This document shows positions 28,201 to 36,800 of a DNA stretch of 39,046 bases, piece by piece. The stretch comes from Hondaea fermentalgiana (taxonomy: Eukaryota > Sar > Bigyra > Thraustochytrida > Thraustochytriidae): positions 86,905-125,950 of the forward strand of contig NPFB01000154.1 in the NCBI GenBank assembly GCA_014084085.1. The letters are read 5' to 3'. Each line of letters begins with the position of its first letter. Position 1 is the first letter of the stretch. The notes beneath the pieces are model-generated. The model was not told the DNA's origin and did no database searches. It saw only the letters and a list, made by a program, of their open reading frames with translations. Position numbers and translations under genes: made by a program.

Positions 28201-29423
28201 AGCCCGCCGGATTCGAGCGCGAATACAAGTTACTCCTGCATCTCAAATTTGCCAAATCTGAATCGCTGCTTTCGGATGCGTCTGGAAACACCACTTTGCA
28301 CATCTTCGCGGACGGCCAACCCAAGCATGTTAGCGAACTCGAGCTTGCGGCTGATCTCGCGCACAACATGCCGTGGGGCGTCGCTTTCACCAGTCCTCAG
28401 AGCATCCTGCGATTCGCAAAAGTCAACAAAAACAACACATTACCGGATGCCCCAGTCTCTCAGTCTCCGGCTTATGTCTGCTTGGAAAAGGCAGGCTGGA
28501 CGATTAGTTTGTGGATGCGTCATGGCGACAATATGGGCGGCGACGACAAGGAGAGGCTCTCTGCGTCTGATCCTGACAGCCAATCTGTGCACGTTCTTGC
28601 TGCTGCTGCCAATGGCGAGTTTCCCGTAGCCGTACTTTCTACATGCCACGGAATTGAGCTGGGATGCGTGGAACTCCTTGCTTCCGTTGCGGATGAAGCT
28701 GATCACTTTCTGGACTTTATCCCCTCACTCTTTGAACGTGGTGACATCAGCGCTGAAAAGGACCCCCTGGACTCGAGGCCAGTGTGGCACGGCACCGGCT
28801 TTGCGCTCAACGAAGTCTCGCCGGGCTGGCATCATCTTGTGGTCCTCTGCGATGGAAAGCAAACGCGATTTTTTGTAGATCGAGCCCAGGCCGGAGACAC
28901 CATCGATTTCGCGTGTACAGAGACAAGCTTGGAGTCCCTTGGAAACTCTCGCGACCTCGCGCACGCTTTTCTCCCTGACTGGACCATTGCCGACTTTCGT
29001 CTCTACGGCACAGCCATTCCATACATGACGGTGGTGTCCTCACCCGTGCGCGCGCCGCTCAATCGTCGTCCATGGGATGTCTGCAATGCCATGGACATTG
29101 CTCACGAATACGCCAGGCAACGACTCGCACCGAATATTGTTGATGCTCTCGTCGCTATGATTGATGTCGATGTGATCGAGGTCCGTCGTTATGCGTCCGA
29201 GGCGCTCCTGTTGCTTGCTGCGCATGATGAAAATCTGCCCCGAATCATTGAGGCCAAGGCTGTTCCAACGCTCGCCAAATGGAGCAAACTTCCTGTCGGC
29301 CTTGACCTTGCCACATTTATTGAAAAACACAGTCACACACAACCGGAAAACGATGCCTTCCTTGCGAGCATGCAACACCTTGCGTGCTGCACGCTTGTGC
29401 AAGTGATTCTTAAGTTGCGATAG
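25230..29423 (+). CDS. Large helical-repeat (ARM-like) protein with LamG-like domain
   Basis: 1397 residues. The first residues MGAEQSAAE fit an N-myristoylation signal (Gly2, Ser6), which supports this start. A Pro run (~20-29) and Ala run follow. Residues ~90-720 are Leu/Ala-rich helices of ARM/HEAT character, including a segment on bodies of repeated LxxLVxxLxS. An acidic linker lies at ~730-770, and more helices run to ~1065. Residues ~1080-1265 look like a concanavalin/LamG-type beta-sandwich (GWTISLWMRHGD, SPGWHHLVVLCDGKQTRFFVD, WTIADFRLYGTAIP). A final ARM-like pair (~1300-1350) ends the protein. ARM plus ConA-like order recalls the N-terminal half of BEACH/neurobeachin proteins, but BEACH and WD40 domains are absent. 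Membrane-associated scaffold is an inference; function unknown. Confidence 0.85.
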   Translation: MGAEQSAAEARGARNEATAPPPPPPPPPPAAAAAAAPTSAATSASAVAWDATTREGRFDVASRSRQGSARALQRLPSTASLSSATSSVASSAILLPFMRSPEEEARIAAVINAVHNPALVDPAPPADKAWAFEAVLDALLEAGPCALSNVNADLLRIVMDALESQYAPVHRQACRLLWLILSGVRPGWDADYFPPLYLPSRQMPTDTRKHLRRIDRTLVEDLGFPFPIVPLLLSGEDNIVRHATASLSLILGRRGVPRFRERFQVLESALEALVANLVSEDQRVQLVSVSSLTSLVAHIATHNAVIDANGVENLATILHRSDSSSGLVRIATLCLRVLAQRSPLLVQTRLQICLPDDTPIITVLMRRLRELWEILRGSGSSTVAADTTSIVDCIIVLTAAVRDPALLEIMRAPQSSESTHILSLAVGILDSVKRLRNPDSALCETLSDLLLHLCVNEKCLPRILEKGGRLALLCALTCKVRPTQNLAMFSHDHHQPPPRTYACLYATDAELEQWRSRRLVFSSRVLAALCAYLTRMTDTSSTTIGATILVRDLVLPLLFDAVGIDVPEVEAHGALSKRNALRNTIRRAAVAGLADLGLREQWARCVFAFRNGAVIARLLALGFAAHAVCAYATKRREAAGAVGEPYDANEEALMHQANAAVLLHLVARGLSTFAMHDNIIDSQPALSKMLIDLWKFFALTSQDNNLYLPLPIALLASLNPELSELALLMRNGDDDDTDSTDENEVDDEDQKFEDRSDTTQDGPADSFSLNASNTENDTYRHRASLSGKPQKARDRASSPAEHSMGDRSSRQSSLYALGGKTRQKNVALEAAFVEASLGQALIQVGFHANIFPPQMLSAASSDQHQTTLTWTCKWFAYAETVLESYPRHEHIRAKSIALIALAIRRQGWIALWSKSAALRAVAAELPRDSSSVSAASLDSWPWDEGAIDLIVDALTLAATQGGPGGGACARVDLLQVSTMRVALRAIIELLQPAGFEREYKLLLHLKFAKSESLLSDASGNTTLHIFADGQPKHVSELELAADLAHNMPWGVAFTSPQSILRFAKVNKNNTLPDAPVSQSPAYVCLEKAGWTISLWMRHGDNMGGDDKERLSASDPDSQSVHVLAAAANGEFPVAVLSTCHGIELGCVELLASVADEADHFLDFIPSLFERGDISAEKDPLDSRPVWHGTGFALNEVSPGWHHLVVLCDGKQTRFFVDRAQAGDTIDFACTETSLESLGNSRDLAHAFLPDWTIADFRLYGTAIPYMTVVSSPVRAPLNRRPWDVCNAMDIAHEYARQRLAPNIVDALVAMIDVDVIEVRRYASEALLLLAAHDENLPRIIEAKAVPTLAKWSKLPVGLDLATFIEKHSHTQPENDAFLASMQHLACCTLVQVILKLR

Positions 29424-29665
29424 GCCTAGGCCTAGCTGCAAAATAGACCGAGGCGATTCTCACTCATTTGCTTGAGGAAAATTCTGAACAAAGCTGACTC
29501 TAAGTAACAAACACATCGTAGCTTTTTATGTTCGAAGCAGATAATTCTCACATTCTTGGGCCCGCTATCCTTGTTGACGCGAGCTGGATCTACAAGTTTT
29601 TCTCGCTTCCAGTGCCATGAGACTCTCTACATTTGTTGCCCTTTACTGAGCTCCTATCTACTAAG

Positions 29666-30970
29666 CTAAATGGAAGAAAAACAAAGGCCAACAGGCGTCC
29701 CAAACGTAAATGACCTCGTCTTGTCCGGACAAAGCGTACCCGTCTCCTGATCCACTGCAAAGCACTCGATATTGTCCGAATCCTGATGAGCAACGTACAA
29801 AAACGCGCCTGTAGGGTCCAGCTTCATTTCTCGCGGAACGTTGCCTCCACTATTCATGCAGCAGACGAACTCCGCGCGCGTCCCGGTGTCATCCTCGGCG
29901 TCCACGAGACGGAACGCCGTCACGCGCCCAGTTGATGTTGACGACCCCATATTTCGTGTCGAGCAATACACAAACTTGTCATTTGGATGCAGTTGGATGG
30001 CCGCAGCGGTCCACGTCGCGTCAGACTTCGGCTCATCGCTTCCGTCCAAGAGCGAAATAGCCTGCGTTGCGTCGCGAAGGGGTCCTTTTGTCGTGTCTTG
30101 GGCATCTCGCTTGGCTTTCCATGGCACCAAGCAGAGCATTGAGGTTAATTCGCAGACTACGAGTCGGGTGCGATCCGAAGCGCGAATGGCCACATGGCGC
30201 GGACCCCAGCCGCCGGGAAGAAATGCATACTCGTGCCGCGTCTGCTTTCCTTGCGCATTGAGCGTGACTTCATGGACGCAGTCGGACCCGAGATCAGGAA
30301 TGAGAACCAATCTTTCCTCGCCTGTCGCAGCTTCATCCTCAATGCTCATGTGTGGGTGGGGTATATCTTGGCGTGGCTCATTGGGGCCAGGAAAGCTTAC
30401 GTCAGGTACATTCTCGCAGGACACAATGCTTACCGCCTCGCCGATGCGACCTTGCTCATCGAGAGCAAAGACGACGGCGGGTGAGGATGCTGCAACCGCA
30501 TAATTGGCGACGAACAAAAAGCGGCCATCTTTGCTGACGCTGACAAAAGCCGCGCTCGTGCCAAGACTATCCACTTTGTTGAGCACCGAGAGCTGTTTCG
30601 CATCGCGGTCAATCGTGTAAGACCACACGACTCCACTATCAAGGAGCTCATCGGTCGAGTACAGAACGGGCAAAGTCGGATGCAGAGCAAGATACGATGG
30701 GTTCTGGGGGGCGTCTGCACCTACCTGAGACGACTTTTCAAGCACACTACGCAGCGCCGGTTCGCCGCTCGCGTCAATCTCAAAGTAGCCTATCCCACGC
30801 CCGTTTCCCTCCACGAACGGCAGAGTCTTGCCATCTGCAAGACGAGCGGGCTCAGGCCCCAAGTAGCGGTCGCGCAATGGGCAAGCGCCATTCGTTCGTC
30901 CGTCGTGTTAGCTGGTGTCACGTACAGAAACAGACAGGAAAGACTTACACGTGCCCACAAAGAGCTCCAT
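29666..30970 (-). CDS. 6-phosphogluconolactonase-type beta-propeller (lactonase family), spliced
   Basis: CDS is complement(join(29666..30834,30949..30970)), 396 residues. Exon 1 codes for MELFVGT plus one base. Splicing adds AT to make the Tyr of the family's MxxFVGTY start, followed by GKTLPFVEGNGRGIGYFEID. The seven-bladed propeller of the YbhE/Pgl lactonase family is shown by NPSYLALHPTLPVLYSTDE, FVSVSKDGRFLFVANY, DIPHPHMS, GWGPRHVAI, AAIQLHPNDKFVYCSTR and PREMKLDPTGAFLYVAHQD. Family members hydrolyse 6-phosphogluconolactone in the oxidative pentose phosphate pathway, or act on other lactones such as carboxy-cis,cis-muconate lactone. Substrate here is uncertain. The exon-1 frame is open upstream to other ATGs (31073, 31111), which could add a leader. 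It is convergent with the LamG gene (242-base gap). Confidence 0.87.
30835..30948 (-). other. Intron of the lactonase gene
   Basis: 114 bases on the minus strand, with donor GTAAGT, a GCTAACACG branch-like site and acceptor CTTGCAG. Without splicing the unspliced frame has no ATG for the main ORF (only a TTG at 30877) and lacks the GTY start. Confidence 0.82.
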
Positions 30971-31659
30971 GGCTGCTCGTCCGTCCAAGCCCGATACGAC
31001 AAAAGGTCTTTTGCTGCCGCGAGCTCGGCCTCGGCAAACCTTTTCTGAGTCAATCTTGGTCTCCCTCATCTTTCGCTGAATTGACGTTGTCACACGATAA
31101 TGGCCCGACACACGTGTGATACTCTAGCAAGTGCGTTCTTGGATCCTCTTTGTTTGCTTTTTTGAGCTTTGCTTTGCTTTCCTTTCCGTCTCGCAACATG
31201 GCCTTGCTCACAAAAGGCTGCTCGTGCTGCTTTGCAATTGCGCACAGAACAGGCCTAATCGTCCTGATAATCTTGCTCTCTCGTGAGATGAGACGTTATT
31301 CGTGGCGGCAAGCCCGTGCTCCAATCCGAATTGCGGCTTACACTTCTTCGAATACACGACGTCTCCCAAGCCCAGTACCCTGTCCTTGTAAGAAGCAAGT
31401 TGTGGCGGGAGAAAGAAAGGCGGCCTAGGCCTACTACTATTTGCGTAGCAGTCAATACCACGTGCGGCGCGGCTAATTTTCGTTCACCGGACAAATATGC
31501 AGTTCGAGGGCATTGAGCGTGCAAAAGACGAACGTTGCGCGGCGACGTGGCGGCGGCGGCGCGCAAGGCGCCCGTGGGGACGGGCAGAAGAAAGAGCGCG
31601 GCCGGTGCTGGCCAAGTCGGGAGCACGTACGCATTGAAGAGGTTGAAAGAAAAGGGAGA
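30971..31659. promoter_or_regulatory. Divergent promoter region, lactonase / CFAP74-like gene
   Basis: These 689 bases separate the two start codons and must hold both 5' UTRs and promoters, if the starts are right. It contains the palindrome GGCCTAGGCC near 31426-31435. No TATA-like element stands out. The CFAP74 frame is open back to a stop at 31474 but has no ATG before 31660. Confidence 0.5.
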
Positions 31660-34600
31660 ATGGACCAAGGCCAAGGTCAAGCTGGCGAGACGTGGTCTCC
31701 ACGCGTAGAAGCAGAGCGCAAGCACGTCGTGGGCGGCGTCGTAAGCGCGCACAAGTCGCTCCAGGAATGCAGCAGAGACCGTGAGGCCAGGGCTCAAGTC
31801 GCCGTGACAGAAGAGGCAGAGTTAGAGCTTCGACAGCGAACTGTCGAGCTTGGTGAGGCGCGGAAAAGGCTCGACGAGGGTCAACGAGCTTTGGAGGATG
31901 CAAGGGCAAAAATCAAGCTAAGCGCCGCCAGCGGAAGCCAGGACGATGCGCTCCGAAATCTCCATGCCCACGTCGCAATGGCGACGCGTGAGGCGGATGA
32001 AGCCGAGCGCTTACGCGATGTTGCAGCCGTGCGTGTTCACAAGCTTCAGCCTGCCACCGCCCAGCTGAGGAAAGAGGCCGCGACGCAGGAGGCTGTGCTG
32101 ACGGAGGCGGCCGCTCTTCGTGTCCGCAACGAGAAAAAGGCAGCCAAACAGTTCCTTCGCGCACGTCAAGCCGAAGCTGCGAGAGCCGTGCAAGCAGGGC
32201 AAGCTCGCGATGCCGAGGATGCCGCTCAAATCGAAGCAGCAAAGCGCGAGAGAGAAAAAGCAAGAAGACGTGTTATGGAAAACAAAAAGGCCAAACAAGA
32301 ACGCTTGGACCAGTTACAGGCACAGTATGATGCAGAGCATAGACAACGCGCGCAGTCGATCTTGCAACTGAAGAAGACCACCGAAGCCATCCAGGCCGAA
32401 ACAGCGGGCAAGATCGCCCAGCGCAAGGCGCGGGAGGCACGGGAAGCCCAACGCGAACAAGAAGAGTTTAACGAAATTCTTGAGGCCGGTGGAAATCCAT
32501 ACGAGGTGTTTCGGCGTCGCAAGCAGGATGCACGTGTGCGCGCAACCAAGGAGCGCATTAAATTGCGGCTCCGACAGTCGGAAATGCTCTTGACCAAGAA
32601 AATGCTTGCCTTTGACGAGTACAATCGAGTCAAAGATGATCAAGAGGCAAAGGAAAAGGCTTACGAAGAGCAATACACTAAATCGCTCGGACGCCATGCC
32701 GCAGAAGAGCGGACGTTAGAGTATATGCAGTCCCGAACCATTGGAGGCGTGGCCTCGGTCGATCCATCCGGACGTACCTTTCGCGTTCAGCCAAGTCAGG
32801 TCACGACGATGAAAACGCATGCCTTCGGTCTTGGCGAAGTGCAGCGCCACCGTGGGGACATTGTCGACAAGATCGCTGCGCAGCCCGTCAATGCCGGTGT
32901 GCGCCCCATCGAGTCTCTCATTCCGGCAAAGTTACGCCCCTTTGTACCCCCGCAGCACCTAGCTCCCACGGGCTCGCAAGAGGCTCTGATGCCAATGACG
33001 CCCAAATCGAGACCAGAATCGCAGGGTTCCGCGTATGGACGCGCAGCATCTTCCGGAGGAGTTTCGGCAACGCAGGCCGAGGCGCGTGCGCTAGAACATC
33101 AAATGGAAGCTGCTCTCGGTCCACCCCCTGGCGCCTCCATCCTTCCAGAGGAGGCCAATGTTGGAGACGCTCGGGTCGAGGACGAGCGCCGGCTTGCGCT
33201 TGACACAGCCCTCAGCAGCGCCCATGAGACCGCCGGCCTCGAATCTCCGGGTGACGCCGCTTGGTCGCGCAAGAGCAAGTATACTGTGCGTGAGTTGAGC
33301 GTCTTTGAGGAAAAAATGCTGCGCAAAGCTCGCCAGGAACAGCTGCGCAATGTAGTTCAGGACCAGGTTGTATGGGGCAAAAAGTTCGAGGGCGAAGCGT
33401 TCCTTGTGAAACCCTCCGTGCTCCACTACAAAGACTTCATCGTCGGCGAAACGTACACCAAGACGTTTGCCCTCACCAACGTTTCCTTTACCTTTAACAG
33501 CTTCAAGCTGCTCGAACTTCCTGACGATATCAAGAATTTCTTCACCGTATCGTATGAAAAGCCGGGCCGCATGAGTGCAGGACTCTCATGCAAGGTACGC
33601 GTCGATTTTGAACCCAAGGTCAACGAGGACATTTCTGTCGACCTTCCTTTTCTCGCAGCCACAGGGCCTTTTAGCGTTCCCATCCGGTGTACCACACGCA
33701 AGACGCGACCCGCTCTCTCGCGAGAAGATCTCGATTTTGGTACTGTCGTCCATGGCGAGACCAAGACACTCGTCGTGAAAATTGCAAACGAGGGAGCACT
33801 TCCTTGCGCCTTTTCAACGGAAGGTTCTTGCTTTGAGGCTGGTGATCTACAAATCGGCACTCCGGCAAAGGAAAGTCTCCACGGTTATGATGCGACGAGT
33901 CTCAGCATCACGTATGCGCCGCAAGAGGATAGTCCCGTGGACATTAATTGTTTTCTGGACTTTGTTTTTGCTGACGGCCAGCGCGTGCGCTGTAACATTG
34001 TCGCGGCCACGAGCAAAGTACCAATCCATACGGCTTCGCCTGAGCTTGACTTTCAGTGCTGTGTCTTTGGCAAGCTGTATCGAAACAAACTTGTGCTTCG
34101 TAACCGAGGAAGTGTTGCCCTTCGCGCTGAGATTGCTCCGCCCAAGGCCCTGCGAGAATGTGTCGAGTTCTTGCCCGACATGGGCTTTGTGCAGGCGCGG
34201 AATGGCCCTACGGACGGGCACTTTGATGTGCAAATCAAGCTGCGGCCTTCGCATGATCTTGTGGCGTGGTGCGATCGCACAGGGAATTGCGTTCGTGAGG
34301 AAGATCCCGTTTTCGGCCAAGTTGTGCACGTGACAGTGCCCATAAGCATTCGCGTCCCGGAGCAAGTGCTTCCTGTCCGCCTGGCGCTGACTGCGACCTT
34401 GACCTCATCAGATATTGTCTTTTCGCCATCGGTGCTCGACTTTGGGTCTTGCTACACGACGCAGTCGGTCGCGCAGACCTTGGAGCTCCGAAATACGAGC
34501 CTTTTGCCGCAACAATATGGTTTCGTCAAACTGCGACCGCAGGTGAGCGTGCAGCCGTCAAGTGGATTCGGGACCTTACTCCCCAAAGAAAGCATGTGTC

Positions 34601-36357
34601 CCAAGGTGATCTTTAGTCCGTCTGCGGCAGTGGAGCACAATTTTACGCTCACCCTGCGCACAGATCTTAACCGCGTGTTCCAAATCCCTTGCAAAGGTGA
34701 AGGCGTGGAGCCTCCCCTGCACTTTTCTAACACGACAATTTCCTTTGGGGCATGCGCGCTTGGCTCGCGACGTACGGAGAATCTCTTTTTGACGAACCCT
34801 GCGTCATCGAAGGAATCACGGGATTTTCATATTGTCTTGCCGGCCGCGCGATTCGACCACGGTCTGCACATAAGTCCGCAGGTTGGCACCCTGATGCCCG
34901 GTGAGAGCGTGCGTATCGAAGTTGAGCTCACTGCGCAAACGTCGAAAGATGGTCCTTGCAGAACATCGATCAAAGACACTGCAAGCGCATCTGCTGATTC
35001 CGACGACGGAGAATTTCCCGCCGTCGAGGACGCAACACAGGAACAGAAGGGAGACGACGAGGAAGAAAATGAGGCATCCGAGGTGTCAGGCCCCGAGGAT
35101 ATGAACAGCGCGAGCAAGCAGTTACCACCAGAGGTCGGGATGGTATCATGGAGCGATCCGGAGCAAGGCGAGCCTTGGAGCAAACACTGCACATGGTTTG
35201 CCAGATGCTTTGTGCGCGGCTTTGAGCTGCCGCTCATGCTGCAGATGAACAGCGTGCTCGTCGAATCTGACCTTGTCGCAGATCTCGATGACTTGCAATT
35301 CTCGCAGGTAGCCGTTGGGCACGCCAAGACTCTGGTCTTGCGTCTGCGAAACTTTGGCAAGCGCCCTGCTCAGCTGACCTCGGACACTTTGAATCCCATG
35401 GGCCCTTTTGTCATGGTGAACGCTCTTCGCGAGATTCCAGTAAACGGCGCACACGCCATTCACATCAAGTTTTCCCCGTCGAGCAACAAGACATTTCAAG
35501 AGGTGCTGACGATTCGAAGTGGCGCTGCCAAACTGGATGTTCAATTATGTGGCGAAGGCGTCAGTCCCAAGCTGAGCGTATCTCTGACGAACCCTACGGC
35601 GGCTCCAGAAGATGCCGACGAAGTCTCGTTCTCGAGCGATCAGCTCGTGGACTTTGGTGACATTTTGGTGGGGGAGACTTCGATTCGGCCTGTCTTCATG
35701 CAAAACAAGAGCGTCTTTGGCCTCGACTACGCGATGCGCGTTGCAAAGGATGCAAGCATTCCTCGCAATCTCAACGGTCAGGATGTCTTTGCTATTGCGC
35801 AGCAGCGGTCAAGCATCCCAGCGATGGGCTTGCGCGAAGTGAAAATTTGCTTTCAGCCAGATCAGGAGCGACTTGGATCACATTTTGGCGTCTTTGAGGT
35901 CGACGTGCCCAATCAGATTGGCAAGCATACGTTGCGTTTCCGCGGACGCGCATGGAAGCATCCAATTTTTGCACACATGGCTGACGAAGGGTCCGTGGCA
36001 CCTCGGGACCGCATCGCCGATGAGTTTGCGACAAGCGAGGACACGGCAGTTTTGGACTACTCGCTGACGAGCTACTTTGACAATGCCGAGGACGGGGCAA
36101 CCTTGCATGTGGAGATCGGCTCTTGTGCAGCTTCTCGCGGCGGGAGCTTTGAATTTATCGAGATTCCAAGAACTGTGCAAGTGGACAAGCCCAAGGGCGC
36201 GCTCAAGGGCGGCGACCGTGAGCGAATCAAGTTGGCATTACAGCTTGATCAGCCGGGTTGCGTGGGCGAGCACATTTTGGTGTGCGTCTTGACCATGGAC
36301 GATCAGGTGAAGCGCGAAGTACGTCTTGTGTTGCGTAAGAAGCTAGCATCCGATTAA
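31660..36357 (+). CDS. CFAP74: CFAP74-like central-apparatus protein with ASH domains
   Basis: 1565 residues from the first in-frame ATG (31660). An in-frame stop lies upstream at 31474. Residues ~45-370 are highly charged coiled coil (Glu/Ala/Arg/Lys heptads, then a DxYNRVKDDQE-type segment). From ~580 to the end is a series of Ig-like ASH/MSP domains. Family-specific wording includes VGETYTKTFALTNVS, PGRMSAGLSC, TGPFSVPIRC, LDFGTVVHGET, SLLPQQYGFV and SSGFGTLLP, which resembles CFAP74 as I remember it. An acidic insert (~1110-1145) interrupts one domain. CFAP74/FAP74 belongs to the C1d projection of the axonemal central pair and affects flagellar beating. The gene therefore points to a motile flagellum. 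The other ASH proteins (Hydin, CFAP47) are less likely. Confidence 0.83.
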   Translation: MDQGQGQAGETWSPRVEAERKHVVGGVVSAHKSLQECSRDREARAQVAVTEEAELELRQRTVELGEARKRLDEGQRALEDARAKIKLSAASGSQDDALRNLHAHVAMATREADEAERLRDVAAVRVHKLQPATAQLRKEAATQEAVLTEAAALRVRNEKKAAKQFLRARQAEAARAVQAGQARDAEDAAQIEAAKREREKARRRVMENKKAKQERLDQLQAQYDAEHRQRAQSILQLKKTTEAIQAETAGKIAQRKAREAREAQREQEEFNEILEAGGNPYEVFRRRKQDARVRATKERIKLRLRQSEMLLTKKMLAFDEYNRVKDDQEAKEKAYEEQYTKSLGRHAAEERTLEYMQSRTIGGVASVDPSGRTFRVQPSQVTTMKTHAFGLGEVQRHRGDIVDKIAAQPVNAGVRPIESLIPAKLRPFVPPQHLAPTGSQEALMPMTPKSRPESQGSAYGRAASSGGVSATQAEARALEHQMEAALGPPPGASILPEEANVGDARVEDERRLALDTALSSAHETAGLESPGDAAWSRKSKYTVRELSVFEEKMLRKARQEQLRNVVQDQVVWGKKFEGEAFLVKPSVLHYKDFIVGETYTKTFALTNVSFTFNSFKLLELPDDIKNFFTVSYEKPGRMSAGLSCKVRVDFEPKVNEDISVDLPFLAATGPFSVPIRCTTRKTRPALSREDLDFGTVVHGETKTLVVKIANEGALPCAFSTEGSCFEAGDLQIGTPAKESLHGYDATSLSITYAPQEDSPVDINCFLDFVFADGQRVRCNIVAATSKVPIHTASPELDFQCCVFGKLYRNKLVLRNRGSVALRAEIAPPKALRECVEFLPDMGFVQARNGPTDGHFDVQIKLRPSHDLVAWCDRTGNCVREEDPVFGQVVHVTVPISIRVPEQVLPVRLALTATLTSSDIVFSPSVLDFGSCYTTQSVAQTLELRNTSLLPQQYGFVKLRPQVSVQPSSGFGTLLPKESMCPKVIFSPSAAVEHNFTLTLRTDLNRVFQIPCKGEGVEPPLHFSNTTISFGACALGSRRTENLFLTNPASSKESRDFHIVLPAARFDHGLHISPQVGTLMPGESVRIEVELTAQTSKDGPCRTSIKDTASASADSDDGEFPAVEDATQEQKGDDEEENEASEVSGPEDMNSASKQLPPEVGMVSWSDPEQGEPWSKHCTWFARCFVRGFELPLMLQMNSVLVESDLVADLDDLQFSQVAVGHAKTLVLRLRNFGKRPAQLTSDTLNPMGPFVMVNALREIPVNGAHAIHIKFSPSSNKTFQEVLTIRSGAAKLDVQLCGEGVSPKLSVSLTNPTAAPEDADEVSFSSDQLVDFGDILVGETSIRPVFMQNKSVFGLDYAMRVAKDASIPRNLNGQDVFAIAQQRSSIPAMGLREVKICFQPDQERLGSHFGVFEVDVPNQIGKHTLRFRGRAWKHPIFAHMADEGSVAPRDRIADEFATSEDTAVLDYSLTSYFDNAEDGATLHVEIGSCAASRGGSFEFIEIPRTVQVDKPKGALKGGDRERIKLALQLDQPGCVGEHILVCVLTMDDQVKREVRLVLRKKLASD

Positions 36358-36800
36358 AATAAAATGGGCACCTTTATTCGTTGTTTTCTTTGGTTTTGCT
36401 TTGGTTTGGTTTGGTTTGGTTTGCTTGGCTTTACGTTGCTTTACTTTGGCTTGCTTTGCTTTGGTTTGCGTCACAGAGAAGGGCGCATTGGAATGGAGCC
36501 CGGCAAAGCCTAGCGTTGCTTTTACGTCCTCCAAAAGTACATTGGAGCACGTCAAGACAGTGTTCACACCAAGACAAAACATTGTCCTTGACTAAGCACG
36601 GCGCATATCTTCCGCGGCAAACGCAAGGTATCCGTCGATCGTGCCGAACAACGTGTGCAGCAGCTTTTTTTAAAATTTATACCAAAAAAAAAGAAGAAAC
36701 AAATCATACGTTATCATTTGCATTCGCACAGATTTAGGAAAAGGGAGGCAATCTTCCCTTTTCGAAGTTCTAGCCTATCAATCAACAGTGGAATCTATCA
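36358..36800. other. Convergent intergenic region with TTTGG repeats
   Basis: AATAAA begins at 36358, one base after the CFAP74 stop. A degenerate TTTGG/CTTTG pentanucleotide array covers about 36391-36470. The rest should be the 3' UTR of the minus-strand gene. An A-rich run lies near 36682-36700. No gene seen. Confidence 0.6.
36391..36470. repeat. TTTGG pentanucleotide repeat, degenerate
   Basis: Tandem GTTTG/CTTTG units, perfect for about four copies near 36401-36422 and then interrupted by C and A changes. Confidence 0.8.

Noticed and set aside
31513..31659. N-terminal extension of the CFAP74-like protein starting at TTG
   Set aside because: Starts with a non-ATG codon, is Gly/Arg-rich and not conserved-looking. 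The first in-frame ATG is 31660.
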